64,000 bases of DNA from Roseovarius pelagicus (GTDB taxonomy: Bacteria > Pseudomonadota > Alphaproteobacteria > Rhodobacterales > Rhodobacteraceae), in the NCBI RefSeq assembly GCF_025639885.1, contig NZ_CP106738.1, forward strand, positions 62,001 through 126,000. Direction: 5' to 3'. The position numbers and the translations under genes were made by a program. Of the stretch, positions 46,221-55,333 are shown piece after piece. The notes beneath the pieces were generated by a model that saw only the letters and a list, made by a program, of their open reading frames with translations, ran no database searches and was not told where the DNA came from. Numbering within the stretch: the first letter of the stretch is position 1; each line of letters begins with the position of its first letter.

Positions 46221-46260
46221 CTGCGGGGTGGTTAGGCCAGTCTCTTAACGAGATGACTGT

Positions 46261-46300
46261 CTGAGGCGTTGTGCGGTGTAAAAGCCGCGCAGCGCCTCAG
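46261..46300. terminator. long hairpin between convergent rne and tusA-like genes
   Basis: CTGAGGCGTTGTGCGG pairs with CCGCGCAGCGCCTCAG (two G-U wobbles) around an 8-base loop and is followed by TCGCTTTT. It probably ends rne transcription. It overlaps the last codon of the minus-strand TusA-like gene. Confidence 0.65.
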
Positions 46301-46518
46301 TCGCTTTTGCGCACCCGGTAGATGGTATGACCGTCGGCTTCGGTCACAGAGAGCAGCGTATGACCCGCCTCGGTGCAAAAATGCGGTACGTCGATCACGG
46401 CCGCCGGATCATCCGCACACAGGACGATTTCGCTACCGGCGGGCAGTGGTTTAAGCCGCTTGCGCAGTTTCAGGACGGGCAGGGGGCAAAGCAGCCCGAT
46501 GGCATCGATTTTTTCCAT
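46297..46518 (-). CDS. TusA-family sulfur-carrier protein
   Basis: A 73-aa protein of the SirA/TusA family. The conserved Cys-Pro motif is in KIDAIGLLCPLPVLKLRKRLKPL, followed by the typical DPAAVIDVPHFCTEAGHTLL strand-helix. TusA carries persulfide for tRNA 2-thiolation or molybdenum cofactor synthesis; other family members have unknown partners. I prefer ATG 46518, because longer frames (to 46590) would extend beyond the family N-terminus. It is divergent from ccdA. Confidence 0.87.
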   Translation of the reverse strand: MEKIDAIGLLCPLPVLKLRKRLKPLPAGSEIVLCADDPAAVIDVPHFCTEAGHTLLSVTEADGHTIYRVRKSD

Positions 46519-46611
46519 AGTGGCGCAGATAATCATGCCGGGTGCCGCTGTCCACAAAGTTGTGACATTGCGCGCGGTGACGCCGTCCATGAATTGCGCT
46601 AAGGCGGGGGC

Positions 46612-47364
46612 ATGTTCGGAATCGAAATCATAGATGCGGGCCTGATTCCCGCGATGGTCGTGGCACTTCTTGCCGGTGTCCTGTCATTTCTCAGCCCGTG
46701 TGTGCTGCCGATTGTGCCACCCTATCTGGCATATATGAGCGGCGTGACAGTGGGCGATCTCAGCGAGGATCGCGGCGCGCGGGGGCGGGCCATTGTCCCG
46801 GCGTTGTTCTTTGTGATGGGTCTGTCGACGATCTTTCTCCTGTTGGGATTTACGGCGTCGGTCATCGGCACGGTGTTTTTGCAATATCAGAGCGTTTTCA
46901 ATACTGTAGCTGGTATTGTTGTCATGGTTTTCGGGGCGCATTTTATCGGCATTTACCGCATCGGGTTCCTTGACCGCGAGGCCCGTATGGATGCAGGCGA
47001 CCGGGGTGGCAGCGCCTTTGGGGCCTATGTGCTGGGGCTGGCCTTTGCCTTTGGCTGGACGCCCTGCATCGGTCCGCAGTTGGGCGCGATCCTGTCGCTT
47101 GCGGCGTCTGAGGCATCGGTGACGCGGGGCACGCTGCTGCTGGCAGTCTATGCTATCGGTCTGGGCGTGCCCTTTTTGCTGGTCGCGGCGTTCCTACCGC
47201 GTCTCACCGGCACGATGGGCTGGATGAAGCGGCATATGGAGCAGATTGAACGGGTGATGGGGTTGCTGTTGTGGACCATCGGCCTGCTGATGTTGACGGG
47301 CGGGTTCTCGGCCTTTGCCTTCTGGTTGTTGGAGACGTTCCCGGCGTTGGCCGTGTTGGGGTAA
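46612..47364 (+). CDS. ccdA: cytochrome c biogenesis / thiol-transport protein CcdA
   Basis: A six-helix inner-membrane protein of 250 aa that moves electrons from thioredoxin to the periplasm. Matching features are FLSPCVLPIVPPYLAYMSGVTVG (catalytic Cys in PCVLP), a second Cys in FAFGWTPCIGPQLGAILSLA, and the remaining helices. The single-domain form lacks the DsbD alpha and gamma domains. The next gene on this strand lies ~79 bases after its stop. Confidence 0.93.
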   Translation: MFGIEIIDAGLIPAMVVALLAGVLSFLSPCVLPIVPPYLAYMSGVTVGDLSEDRGARGRAIVPALFFVMGLSTIFLLLGFTASVIGTVFLQYQSVFNTVAGIVVMVFGAHFIGIYRIGFLDREARMDAGDRGGSAFGAYVLGLAFAFGWTPCIGPQLGAILSLAASEASVTRGTLLLAVYAIGLGVPFLLVAAFLPRLTGTMGWMKRHMEQIERVMGLLLWTIGLLMLTGGFSAFAFWLLETFPALAVLG

Positions 47365-47443
47365 CTGTCGGCACGCGCGAAGCCTTACTCTTGCCAAACT
47401 CATGTTGTAGCATTGCCAAAAGGCAACGCCCAAAGGGTATGGC

Positions 47444-48716
47444 ATGAGCAGCATCGCCAGCAAGACCGTCACAACACGCCGGGTATTCTATATCCCCGGC
47501 TATGATCCCATTCATCCGCGGCGCTACCGCGAACTGTATCGCACGGAAAGTGCGGCACAGGCGGAGATTTCGGGGTATGAGGTCACGTTAAAACCCAAGA
47601 CCGGCACCGCACGCTATGGCTGGCGCGTCGAGGGGGACATTGCCGGACAGACAACCCATGCAGAGTTCGATGTGCTGGTCTGGTCCGATATCGTCCGCGA
47701 TCTCGATGGAGCAGGGCATTTTCGCCACCTACATGCAGTTGGGTCGCACGGCATGGACCTATATCGCGAGCGGCGCGCTGGGGCGGCTCATGCGGCTGCG
47801 CAAGGGGCCGGTGATCGCGGCGTTGTACCCGGTGGGCTTTTTGCTGGTGCAGTTGATGCTGGCGTGTTTCGCCTTTGCTGCCATGTTGTGGCTGGGGATG
47901 TTCGCCACGGATCAGTTGGAGCGCGCCATATGGTCCGATCCGTCCTATGCGCCGCTCATCACAGTGGGTACAGGCGTGTCAGCCGCGCTGGGGGCGCTGG
48001 CGTTCTGGCGACTGTTGGTGTGGTTCAAGGCCAAGGATGGCAAGTTTTTTGCCTATTATCTGATGCATGATTATGCCTATTCGGCGCGTCACCGGGGTGC
48101 CAACCCGCCCGAGTTAGAGGCGCGCATGGCGGAATTCACCGAAGAGATCGCGGCGGCGCTGACCGGGGATGTGGACGAGGTGCTGGTCGTCGGACATTCG
48201 TCTGGCGCGCATCTGGCCGTGTCCATTCTGGCGGACCTGATCCGCGAGCGCCGGGCACCCGCGAACGGCCCGACCCTGTCGTTTCTATCGCTGGGCCAAG
48301 TGGTGCCGATGGTGTCGTTCCTGCCGGATGCGCAACGGCTGCGCGCCGATCTGCAATACCTGAGCGAGCGGGACGAGCTGACATGGGTCGACGTGACTGC
48401 GCCGGGGGATGGTTGTGCCTTTGCGCTATGTGATCCGGTCAGTGTCTCTGGCGTCGCGACAGATGCAAAACGCTGGCCATTGGTGGTGTCGGCGGCGTTT
48501 ACCCAGACGCTGAGCCCCGAGCGGTGGAAAGAGTTGCGGTGGAAGTTCTTTCGTCTGCATTTCCAGTATCTCTGTGCCTTTGACCGGCCCGGCGATTATG
48601 ACTATTTCCAGATCACCGCAGGGCCACAAACGCTGGCGGCGCGCTATGACGGACGCCCCCCGTCGAAAAGCCGGATCGAGAAGCCGGTGAATAAATTTCG
48701 GGATATTGCCGCGTGA
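47444..48716 (+). pseudogene. membrane-associated alpha/beta-hydrolase-like protein, interrupted by a +1 frameshift
   Basis: From ATG 47444 the reading frame gives a soluble N-terminus (TRRVFYIPGYDPIHPRRYRELY), then is lost near 47702. The rest continues in the +1 frame as MEQGIFATYMQLGRTAWTYIASGALGRLMRL, two predicted membrane helices (~AALYPVGFLLVQLMLACFAFAAMLWL and PLITVGTGVSAALGALAFWRLLV), and a hydrolase-like domain with VVGHSSGAHLAVS (GxSxG nucleophile elbow). One base removed at GATCTCG gives a continuous 423-aa protein. It overlaps the P450 gene by 4 bases. I do not recognise the family by name. The break is treated in findings. Confidence 0.75.
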
Positions 48717-50077
48717 CCCTGCCACCCAAGCCACCGGCGCGCGCGGGGCGCGTATCGCTTTGGCGGTATTTGCGGCTCTTTCGGCAGGACATACTGTCGG
48801 CGCAGCCTGCGCGGCTCTATCGGGCGTGGATGGCCGAATTCCGCACGCCGTTCTTCCGCTCCTACATGTGTAACCAGCCGGAGCTTGTCGATCTGGTGCT
48901 GAAACAGCGCCCCGATGATTTTCCGAAATCGAACCGCGTGCGCGAAGGGCTGACACCGCTATTGGGCAACTCGGTCTTTGTCACCAATGGTGATGTGTGG
49001 AAACGGCAGCGCCGGATCATTGATCCGGCGTTCGAGGGTGGGCGGTTAAAGGGCACCTTTCCGGCGATGTGCGCCGCAGGACAGAGTGCCGTGGCCCGGC
49101 TGGCTGCAATGGCTGATGGCGCTCCGCGCGAGATCGAGGCAGAGACCAGCCATGTGGCGGCGGATGTGATTTTTCGCACACTCTTTTCCATCCCGATTGA
49201 AAACGAGATCGCGGGCCGCGTTTTTGCCGAATTTCGCGAACATCAGCGCGCGCAACCGGTAGTGAACCTCGGGGCGCTGTTGCCGTTGCCGTCTTGGGTG
49301 CCGCGATTTCATGCGCGTAGGACCAAGGCGACCGCTGCGATCATTCGCGGGCTGATCACACAACTGACCGCTGCGCGCATGGCCGAGATTGAGGCAGGCG
49401 CGGCGCCGGATGATCTGGCAACCAAGATTATGACCACGCCGGACCCGCTGGACGGCAAGACATTCGAGACCGAAGAGATGGTCGATCAAGTGGCGATATT
49501 CTTTCTCGCCGGGCACGAAACCAGCGCGTCGGCACTGGCGTGGGCGCTATATTTGCTGGCGATGTTTCCAGACTGGCAAGAGCAGGTGGCGGCAGAGGCA
49601 AGTACCGCGTTCGGCGATGGCACACCGGAATTTGCGCATATGTCCAAGCTGCGGATCACGCGCGATGTGTTCCGCGAGACGCTGCGCCTCTATCCGCCGG
49701 TGCCGATGATGGTGCGCGAGGCGTCGCAGGATGAGACGTTCCGCGGGCGTGCGGTGCGGCGTGGATCGCAGATCGTCCTCAGCCCGTGGCACCTGCACCG
49801 GCACGAGCGCCTGTGGGACGAACCTGATGTGTTCGATCCCGGACGCTATGGCACCGAGAATGGCAAGGCCTGCATGCGCAACGCCTACATGCCGTTTTCT
49901 GCCGGGCAAAGGGTCTGTACCGGGGCGGGATTCGCGATGATCGAGGGCGTGCTGCTGCTGGCGATGCTGGTGCGGGCCTATCGGTTCGATGTGGTGGCAG
50001 AACGGCCCGCGATGCCGGTGGCGCATCTGACCGTGCGGGGCAAGGACGGGATCTGGCTAAGAATTTCCAAGCGGTAG
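48713..50077 (+). CDS. cytochrome P450
   Basis: A 454-aa soluble P450 with all family landmarks: FFLAGHETSASALAW (I-helix), ETLRLYPP (ExxR), the DVFDPGRYG meander, and the haem-binding FSAGQRVCTGAGFA with Cys402 as thiolate ligand. The GTG start overlaps the preceding gene's stop by 4 bases. No ferredoxin or reductase is adjacent; electrons would come from elsewhere. The substrate is unpredictable, but the hydrolase-like partner upstream may act on the same compound. Confidence 0.94.
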   Translation: MTLPPKPPARAGRVSLWRYLRLFRQDILSAQPARLYRAWMAEFRTPFFRSYMCNQPELVDLVLKQRPDDFPKSNRVREGLTPLLGNSVFVTNGDVWKRQRRIIDPAFEGGRLKGTFPAMCAAGQSAVARLAAMADGAPREIEAETSHVAADVIFRTLFSIPIENEIAGRVFAEFREHQRAQPVVNLGALLPLPSWVPRFHARRTKATAAIIRGLITQLTAARMAEIEAGAAPDDLATKIMTTPDPLDGKTFETEEMVDQVAIFFLAGHETSASALAWALYLLAMFPDWQEQVAAEASTAFGDGTPEFAHMSKLRITRDVFRETLRLYPPVPMMVREASQDETFRGRAVRRGSQIVLSPWHLHRHERLWDEPDVFDPGRYGTENGKACMRNAYMPFSAGQRVCTGAGFAMIEGVLLLAMLVRAYRFDVVAERPAMPVAHLTVRGKDGIWLRISKR

Positions 50078-50127
50078 GACGTGGATCGCGCGGGGGCTGG
50101 CGGCCTTGATACCATGCGATCAGGTCA

Positions 50128-52581
50128 TCAGCCGCGCATTCGCGCGCCATCAGCGTCGAACAGCGGCGTGGTGATCAGCGTTGCATCGCACATCTGCCCC
50201 AGGATTTCGATCTGCACTGCCAGACCGTTTTCTGCCTTGTCTCTGGGGATCAGCGCCAGTGCGATGGATTTGCCCGCATGGTGCGAATAACCGCCCGAGG
50301 TGCAGAAGCCGATCACATCCCCACCCAGCCAGACGGGTTCGTAGCCCGCTGCGTCCGCATCTGATGCGTCCACCTCAAAGGCGCAGAGCTGCCGCGCCGC
50401 GCCTGTGCTGCGCTCGGCCTCGGCGGCGGCACGGCCGATGAAGTCGGTGTTCTTGGACCATTGGATGAACCGATCCATGCCCGTTTCTGCCGGAGTGTAG
50501 TCGGGTGAAAACTCGTTGAGCCATGAGCCGAAGAATTTATCGAGACGCAGGGACATCATCGCACGCATGCCGAACGGACGCATGCCGTGCTCCTGACCCG
50601 CTTCCCAAAGAGTTTTCCATAGGGTGCGTTGTGCCATCGGATCGCAGTAAATCTCGTATCCCAGATCGCCGGTGTAGCTGACCCGTTGCACCAGACATTC
50701 GGCCATGCCGATATTGGCATGACGCAGATCCATAAAACGCATATCGCCGATCGGATCGCGGGTGCAGGCCAGCAGGACGTCGCGTGCCTTTGGTCCTGCG
50801 ATCTGGAACCCGTTCAGGCGGTCACTGACATTTTCGACCGTCACATCGTCGGCCTCGTTGCGCTGGAACCAGCGCATGTGGACTGCCTGCGCGCCATAGG
50901 ACGCCGTGAGTTGGAACGCCTGATCGCTGAGGCAGGACACAGTGAAATCGCCTATCAGCCGACCCTTGGCCGACAGCATTGGCGTCAGCGATAACCGACC
51001 GGGTTTGGGGATACGTCCGGCCATGATCCGGTCGAGCCACGCGCGCGCACCGGTGCCGGTAACAAGGTACTTGCCGAAATTGTGCACTTCGTTGATGCCC
51101 ACGGCTTCGCGGACGGCGCGGACCTCGCGCGCGGTGGCGTCAAAAGCATTGGAACGTCGGAATGACGGGGTCTCGTAACGCGGCTCTTTTTCCTGTCCTG
51201 CCGGATCATGGTTTGAGGGCGAATACCCTGCGGCAAAGTAGTTGACCACTTCCAGTCCGTATTGCTGGCCCCAGACCGCGCCCATGTTGTCAAAGATGTC
51301 GTACATTGGTGTCGTACGAAACGGACGGGCTGCAGGCAGTTCCTCGTTCGGGTAGGCGACGGAAAACCGCTTTTGATAGTTCTCGATCACCTTGGGCAGG
51401 GTGTAGCCGGGGGTGATGATATCACCAAAGCGCGCCACATCCATCGCCGTCACGTCGCGTTCGCATTCGCCATCGATCATCCATTGCGCCAGCATCAGCC
51501 CGACGCCGCCCCCCTGACTGAACCCGGCCATGACGCCGCATGCGGACCAGTAATTGCGCATGCCCGGCACTGGTCCGACCAACGGGTTGCCATCGGGGGC
51601 AAAGGTGAAGGGGCCATGAATGACCGATTTGACGCCCGCGCGCTCTAGTGCCGGGAAGCGGCGATAGGCAAATTCGATGCTGGCCTCGATCTTGTCCAGA
51701 TCATCGGGCAAGAGTTCATGCCCAAAGTCCCATGGTGTTCCATCCACAGCCCACGCTTTGCAAGGTTGCTCGTAAAACCCGATGCACAGGCCGCGCCCTT
51801 CCTGACGCAGATAGGATTCTCCGGCGGGATCCATGACATGCGGGTGTTCGCCGCCGCCATTGATGATCTCGACGATTTCGGGCACTTCGTCGGTGACGAT
51901 ATACTGGTGCTCCATCGGGTGCAGCGGCAGATAGACACCGGCCATCGCAGCGACCTCTCGCGCCCACAGGCCGCCCGCGTTGACGATGTGTTCGGCATGT
52001 ATCGTGCCCTTGTCGGTGACCACATCCCATGTGCCATCAGGACGCTGGTTGGTCTCTGTCACCTTGCAATGCGTCTCAATCTCCGCACCGCCCATACGTG
52101 CGGCACGGGCGTAGGCGTGTGTGGTGCCCGACGGGTCGAGATGACCGTCAAGCGGATCGTAGAGCGCGCCGATGATGCCGTCGGTATTGGTGACGGGGGC
52201 GATTTTCGCGATGTCCTCGGGCCCGACGATTTCGGTCTCCAGCCCCATGTAGCGGTGCTTGGCCCGCTCCGCGAGGAGCATATCGAACCTGTCACGGTTG
52301 TCCGCGAGCGTGATGCCACCGACATGGTGCAGTCCGCAGGACATGCCGGTGATCTCCTCCAGTTCCTTGTACAGTTTGATGGTGTAGCCCTGCAATGCGG
52401 CCATGTTGGTGTCGCCATTGAGGGTGTGGAACCCGCCCGCCGCATGCCATGTGCTGCCGCTGGTCAGTTCGGACCGCTCGATCAGCATCACATCGGACCA
52501 GCCAAGCTTGGTCAGGTGGTAAAGTACGCTGCATCCGACGACACCGCCGCCGATCACGGCAACTCTGGTGGTGGTTCTCAT
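50128..52581 (-). CDS. dimethylglycine/sarcosine dehydrogenase-like FAD-GcvT fusion, copy 1
   Basis: An 817-aa two-part enzyme. The N-terminal FAD-dependent oxidase domain begins RVAVIGGGVVGCSVLYHLTKLGWSDVMLIERSELTSGSTWHAAGG (FAD GxGxxG and the His flavin-attachment region). The C-terminal half is a GcvT-type folate domain (VSYTGDLGYEIYCDP, GMRAMMSLRLDKFFGSWLNEFSPDYTPAETG). Such enzymes oxidatively demethylate N-methyl amino acids and pass formaldehyde to tetrahydrofolate. I chose ATG 52581, 7 bases after GAGGAG, rather than the longer frame to 52710. The exact substrate (dimethylglycine, sarcosine or another) is uncertain. Confidence 0.9.
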   Translation of the reverse strand: MRTTTRVAVIGGGVVGCSVLYHLTKLGWSDVMLIERSELTSGSTWHAAGGFHTLNGDTNMAALQGYTIKLYKELEEITGMSCGLHHVGGITLADNRDRFDMLLAERAKHRYMGLETEIVGPEDIAKIAPVTNTDGIIGALYDPLDGHLDPSGTTHAYARAARMGGAEIETHCKVTETNQRPDGTWDVVTDKGTIHAEHIVNAGGLWAREVAAMAGVYLPLHPMEHQYIVTDEVPEIVEIINGGGEHPHVMDPAGESYLRQEGRGLCIGFYEQPCKAWAVDGTPWDFGHELLPDDLDKIEASIEFAYRRFPALERAGVKSVIHGPFTFAPDGNPLVGPVPGMRNYWSACGVMAGFSQGGGVGLMLAQWMIDGECERDVTAMDVARFGDIITPGYTLPKVIENYQKRFSVAYPNEELPAARPFRTTPMYDIFDNMGAVWGQQYGLEVVNYFAAGYSPSNHDPAGQEKEPRYETPSFRRSNAFDATAREVRAVREAVGINEVHNFGKYLVTGTGARAWLDRIMAGRIPKPGRLSLTPMLSAKGRLIGDFTVSCLSDQAFQLTASYGAQAVHMRWFQRNEADDVTVENVSDRLNGFQIAGPKARDVLLACTRDPIGDMRFMDLRHANIGMAECLVQRVSYTGDLGYEIYCDPMAQRTLWKTLWEAGQEHGMRPFGMRAMMSLRLDKFFGSWLNEFSPDYTPAETGMDRFIQWSKNTDFIGRAAAEAERSTGAARQLCAFEVDASDADAAGYEPVWLGGDVIGFCTSGGYSHHAGKSIALALIPRDKAENGLAVQIEILGQMCDATLITTPLFDADGARMRG

Positions 52582-53094
52582 GGCGGATCTCCTCTTGGTT
52601 GGGGGCAGCGTGGGGGTATGTTCGACCCCGTGCAAGTAGCATTGCGACATGACTTGTCGTGAATGGGCTCTGCGGTGTGGCCGGTTCTCGACTTTCTTGA
52701 TCGATTGCAAAGACGGGCGTTAGCCTCGAGACGGGAGGGTATTTCGAGCTTTACCTAGGTTTCTGATAGCAAGTGTGTTGGCTGTCGGGTCGCCCGCAAC
52801 CTGCGGGTACCAATCGCCGCTGCGCGAGAGTTGGAGCGGCTCAAAACGATCCGGCGCCAGTACAACAAGGAGGCCGAGAAGGGCGCAGATCTGAAGACGG
52901 CAATTTACAGGATGATTATCTGGTAGCGCGCGCAGATAACGAGGATAAGGTTCGGGGTGCCGCGAGGCCATGCGTAGGATCTTTGCCCGGCCACCAATAT
53001 GCCTGACGCGTTAAGAACTGGGGGAGAAGTACCGACCGAATGGAAATATATTCTGCCGGGGGAAACCTTTGCCGTAGCACGGGGTTAACACGTC
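52582..53094. other. 513-base gap with a possible relic coding fragment
   Basis: There is no complete gene. On the plus strand, 52759-52926 is an open frame ending in a stop, with protein-like composition (RELERLKTIRRQYNKEAEKG, then ADLKTAIYRMIIW at the end) but no start codon. It could be the C-terminal remnant of an old gene. The rest is non-coding, and the DUF2254 gene's upstream signals are at the right end. Confidence 0.4.
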
Positions 53095-54426
53095 ATGGAT
53101 GACATCCGTCTATTGCCCGCAACACTGCTGCGCATGGCACGCCAGTACGCACGCAAGCTGTGGGTGCGGGTGGTGGCGATGGGCCTTCTGGCCGTTGTAT
53201 CGCTGGGGCTTGCGCAGTTGGCAGGCATCTGGTTGCCAGAAGAGATCCGAGGACGGGTCAACGGCGCGTCGGTCGACCGGCTGTTGGATATTATCGCCAA
53301 TGCGATGCTGGCGGTCACTATTTTCAGCATGACAGTTATGGTCACGGTCTACCGCAGTTCCTCCACGCAATGGACCCCACGGGTGCATCAGTTGATCATG
53401 CAGGACAAGACCACGCAGAAAACGCTGGCCGCGTTTATCGGGGCCTATGTCTATGCGCTGGTGGCAATCGTGATGCGCGAGGTGGCGGTGTTCGGGGATG
53501 ATCACGCCTTTGTCGTGTTCTGGGTGACGGTGTTGGTGCTGGTTTTTGTCGTGGTCAATCTGGTGCGTTGGGTTCTGCACCTGCAAACGTTCGGCAGCCT
53601 GCTGGATACGACACGGCAAGTCGAGGACATCACCACTCGCCAGTTCAAGGAACGGCTGAAAACGCCCTGTCTGGGGGCCAATCCGTTGCCGGATGATCTG
53701 CCCGAGGAACTGCAACCGATCTGTGCCAAGCAGAGTGGCTATGTGCAGCATATCTATCCCGAGGGGCTGAATGCGGCGGCCAAACGCTTTGATGTGGATC
53801 TGTATCTGACGCAGGCAGTGGGTAGTTTCGTGTTCCTTAACCAACCGTTGGTTTGGGTCGGCGGCGTATGGGATGCTAAGGCGGAAGACGATGACAGCAG
53901 CGAAGGGCTGTCGTCGCTCATTCGCGATCATGTCATCATCGGCGATCTGCGTACCTATGATCAGGATCCACGCTTTGGTCTGATCGTCATGGGTGAGATG
54001 GCATCAAAGGCGCTGTCGCCGGGGATCAATGATCCGGGCACTGCGATCGATGTGATTACGCGGATCGGGCGCATCCTGTCGAGCTACTGGACCGAAGAGG
54101 ACAACGAGGAGTCCCCTGAACTGAGCCGCCTCTATGTGCCGCCTTTGTCACCCGCGGACCTGATCGAGGACGGGTACAGCGCGCTGGCGCGTGACGGGGC
54201 GGCACTGGTCGAAGTGCAACAGCATCTGCAGGCGACGCTGGGCGGGTTGATGCGGCATCCCGATGTCGGACTGGCCAAGGCTGCGGAACACGCCGCGCGA
54301 CGCTATCTGGTGCGGGCGATGCGGTCGCTACCGTTCGAGGATGATCGGGCAGAATTGCGGAGCAGCGCGCATGCGGATGTGCGCCGCAACGTTCCCAAAT
54401 CGACAGCGCCGGGGGATCACGACTGA
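53095..54426 (+). CDS. DUF2254 membrane protein
   Basis: A 443-aa protein of the DUF2254 family of unknown function. Four predicted membrane helices lie in the N-terminal half (WVRVVAMGLLAVVSLGLAQLAGIW, IIANAMLAVTIFSMTVMVTVY, TLAAFIGAYVYALVAIVM and AFVVFWVTVLVLVFVVVNLV), and a soluble C-terminal domain follows (GFIVMGEMASKALSPGINDPGTAIDV-type region). Small ion-channel-like activity has been suggested for relatives, but nothing here proves it. It lies between the two FAD-GcvT enzymes without an obvious link. Confidence 0.85.
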   Translation: MDDIRLLPATLLRMARQYARKLWVRVVAMGLLAVVSLGLAQLAGIWLPEEIRGRVNGASVDRLLDIIANAMLAVTIFSMTVMVTVYRSSSTQWTPRVHQLIMQDKTTQKTLAAFIGAYVYALVAIVMREVAVFGDDHAFVVFWVTVLVLVFVVVNLVRWVLHLQTFGSLLDTTRQVEDITTRQFKERLKTPCLGANPLPDDLPEELQPICAKQSGYVQHIYPEGLNAAAKRFDVDLYLTQAVGSFVFLNQPLVWVGGVWDAKAEDDDSSEGLSSLIRDHVIIGDLRTYDQDPRFGLIVMGEMASKALSPGINDPGTAIDVITRIGRILSSYWTEEDNEESPELSRLYVPPLSPADLIEDGYSALARDGAALVEVQQHLQATLGGLMRHPDVGLAKAAEHAARRYLVRAMRSLPFEDDRAELRSSAHADVRRNVPKSTAPGDHD

Positions 54427-54498
54427 GGTGTATGGCTGATAAGTTTGTTTCGCGGCACCATTGGCTTACGTAACGTTAATCGAAATGGGAGTGATGCC

Positions 54499-55194
54499 AT
54501 GCTGCGGGTTCTGATTTCAACCATTACCGTGATCGCGCTATTTTCGTTCTTGCCCAGCGGCCCGGGCGGGCTGGGTGGTTCGGCGGTCTACGCTAGCGGC
54601 GGAGGTGACGGGCCAAATTTGTTTAACAAGAAGCCCAAGAAGAAGGCGTTCAAAAAGCAACCCCAAAAGCCAGCGAACAAGAAAAAGCCGAAGAAAGCCG
54701 CAAAGAAGGAACCGCAGGGTCCGTTCATTCCCAATACAGACAGTCTGCGCGCCTCTCGCAACGGTCCTGCGCAACAGGCGCATGACAAGCTGCACAAATA
54801 TGCGAAAGAGGACAATCTGAAAGGGTTGGCCACCTCGGCGAAGCGCATGAAGGCGTTCAAATCGATGGTTGACGGGCTGGTGGATCGAGCCAAGACCGCC
54901 GAGCAAAAGATTGACGCGAACAACGTCTACACGCAGCTCCAACGCTATCGCGGCGCGCACAAGAAAAACGCGGCATTGGGGTACTATGCTAACGGGATCT
55001 TGCGCGGGTTGGCCGCCATGTCAGCATATGAACGCTACATGGATGCGGACGGCAAGGCGGCGGTCGCCGAACGTTTCGGGGATGTGGGTAAGAAGGTCGA
55101 TGCGCGGATCGCACTGGAGGACGCGCGAAAAGACTATAGTGACGCGCGCAACCGCGTACCGAAAGGGTTGCGCCCGCTGCACCCCGAACCCTAG
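54499..55194 (+). CDS. lysine-rich secreted protein, unknown
   Basis: A 231-aa protein. The signal peptide (LRVLISTITVIALFSFLPSGPGGLGG) spans ~2-30. It is followed by a very basic segment (KKPKKKAFKKQPQKPANKKK) and a helical C-terminal region (DKLHKYAKEDNLKGLATSAKRMKAFKSMVDGLVDRAKTAEQKIDAN...). No family recognised; the basic stretch could bind an anionic partner. I prefer ATG 54499; an in-frame ATG 18 codons earlier (54445) would disturb the signal. Confidence 0.7.
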   Translation: MLRVLISTITVIALFSFLPSGPGGLGGSAVYASGGGDGPNLFNKKPKKKAFKKQPQKPANKKKPKKAAKKEPQGPFIPNTDSLRASRNGPAQQAHDKLHKYAKEDNLKGLATSAKRMKAFKSMVDGLVDRAKTAEQKIDANNVYTQLQRYRGAHKKNAALGYYANGILRGLAAMSAYERYMDADGKAAVAERFGDVGKKVDARIALEDARKDYSDARNRVPKGLRPLHPEP

Positions 55195-55333
55195 GTGCGG
55201 CGTATTCTGGCCTTCTGGCCGTCCTTGCAGATTTTCAGGCACTTGTATTCCCGCGACGTGATCTGTCGCCATCTGGCAATTTGCGAGATGCGGGTGAAGT
55301 AAGTCTGGAGCAGACACAGCCAGGGACAAACCC

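Noticed and set aside
51718..52662. A 314-codon plus-strand frame inside the first FAD-GcvT gene
   Set aside because: It shadows a conserved enzyme in the opposite frame, with no family resemblance.
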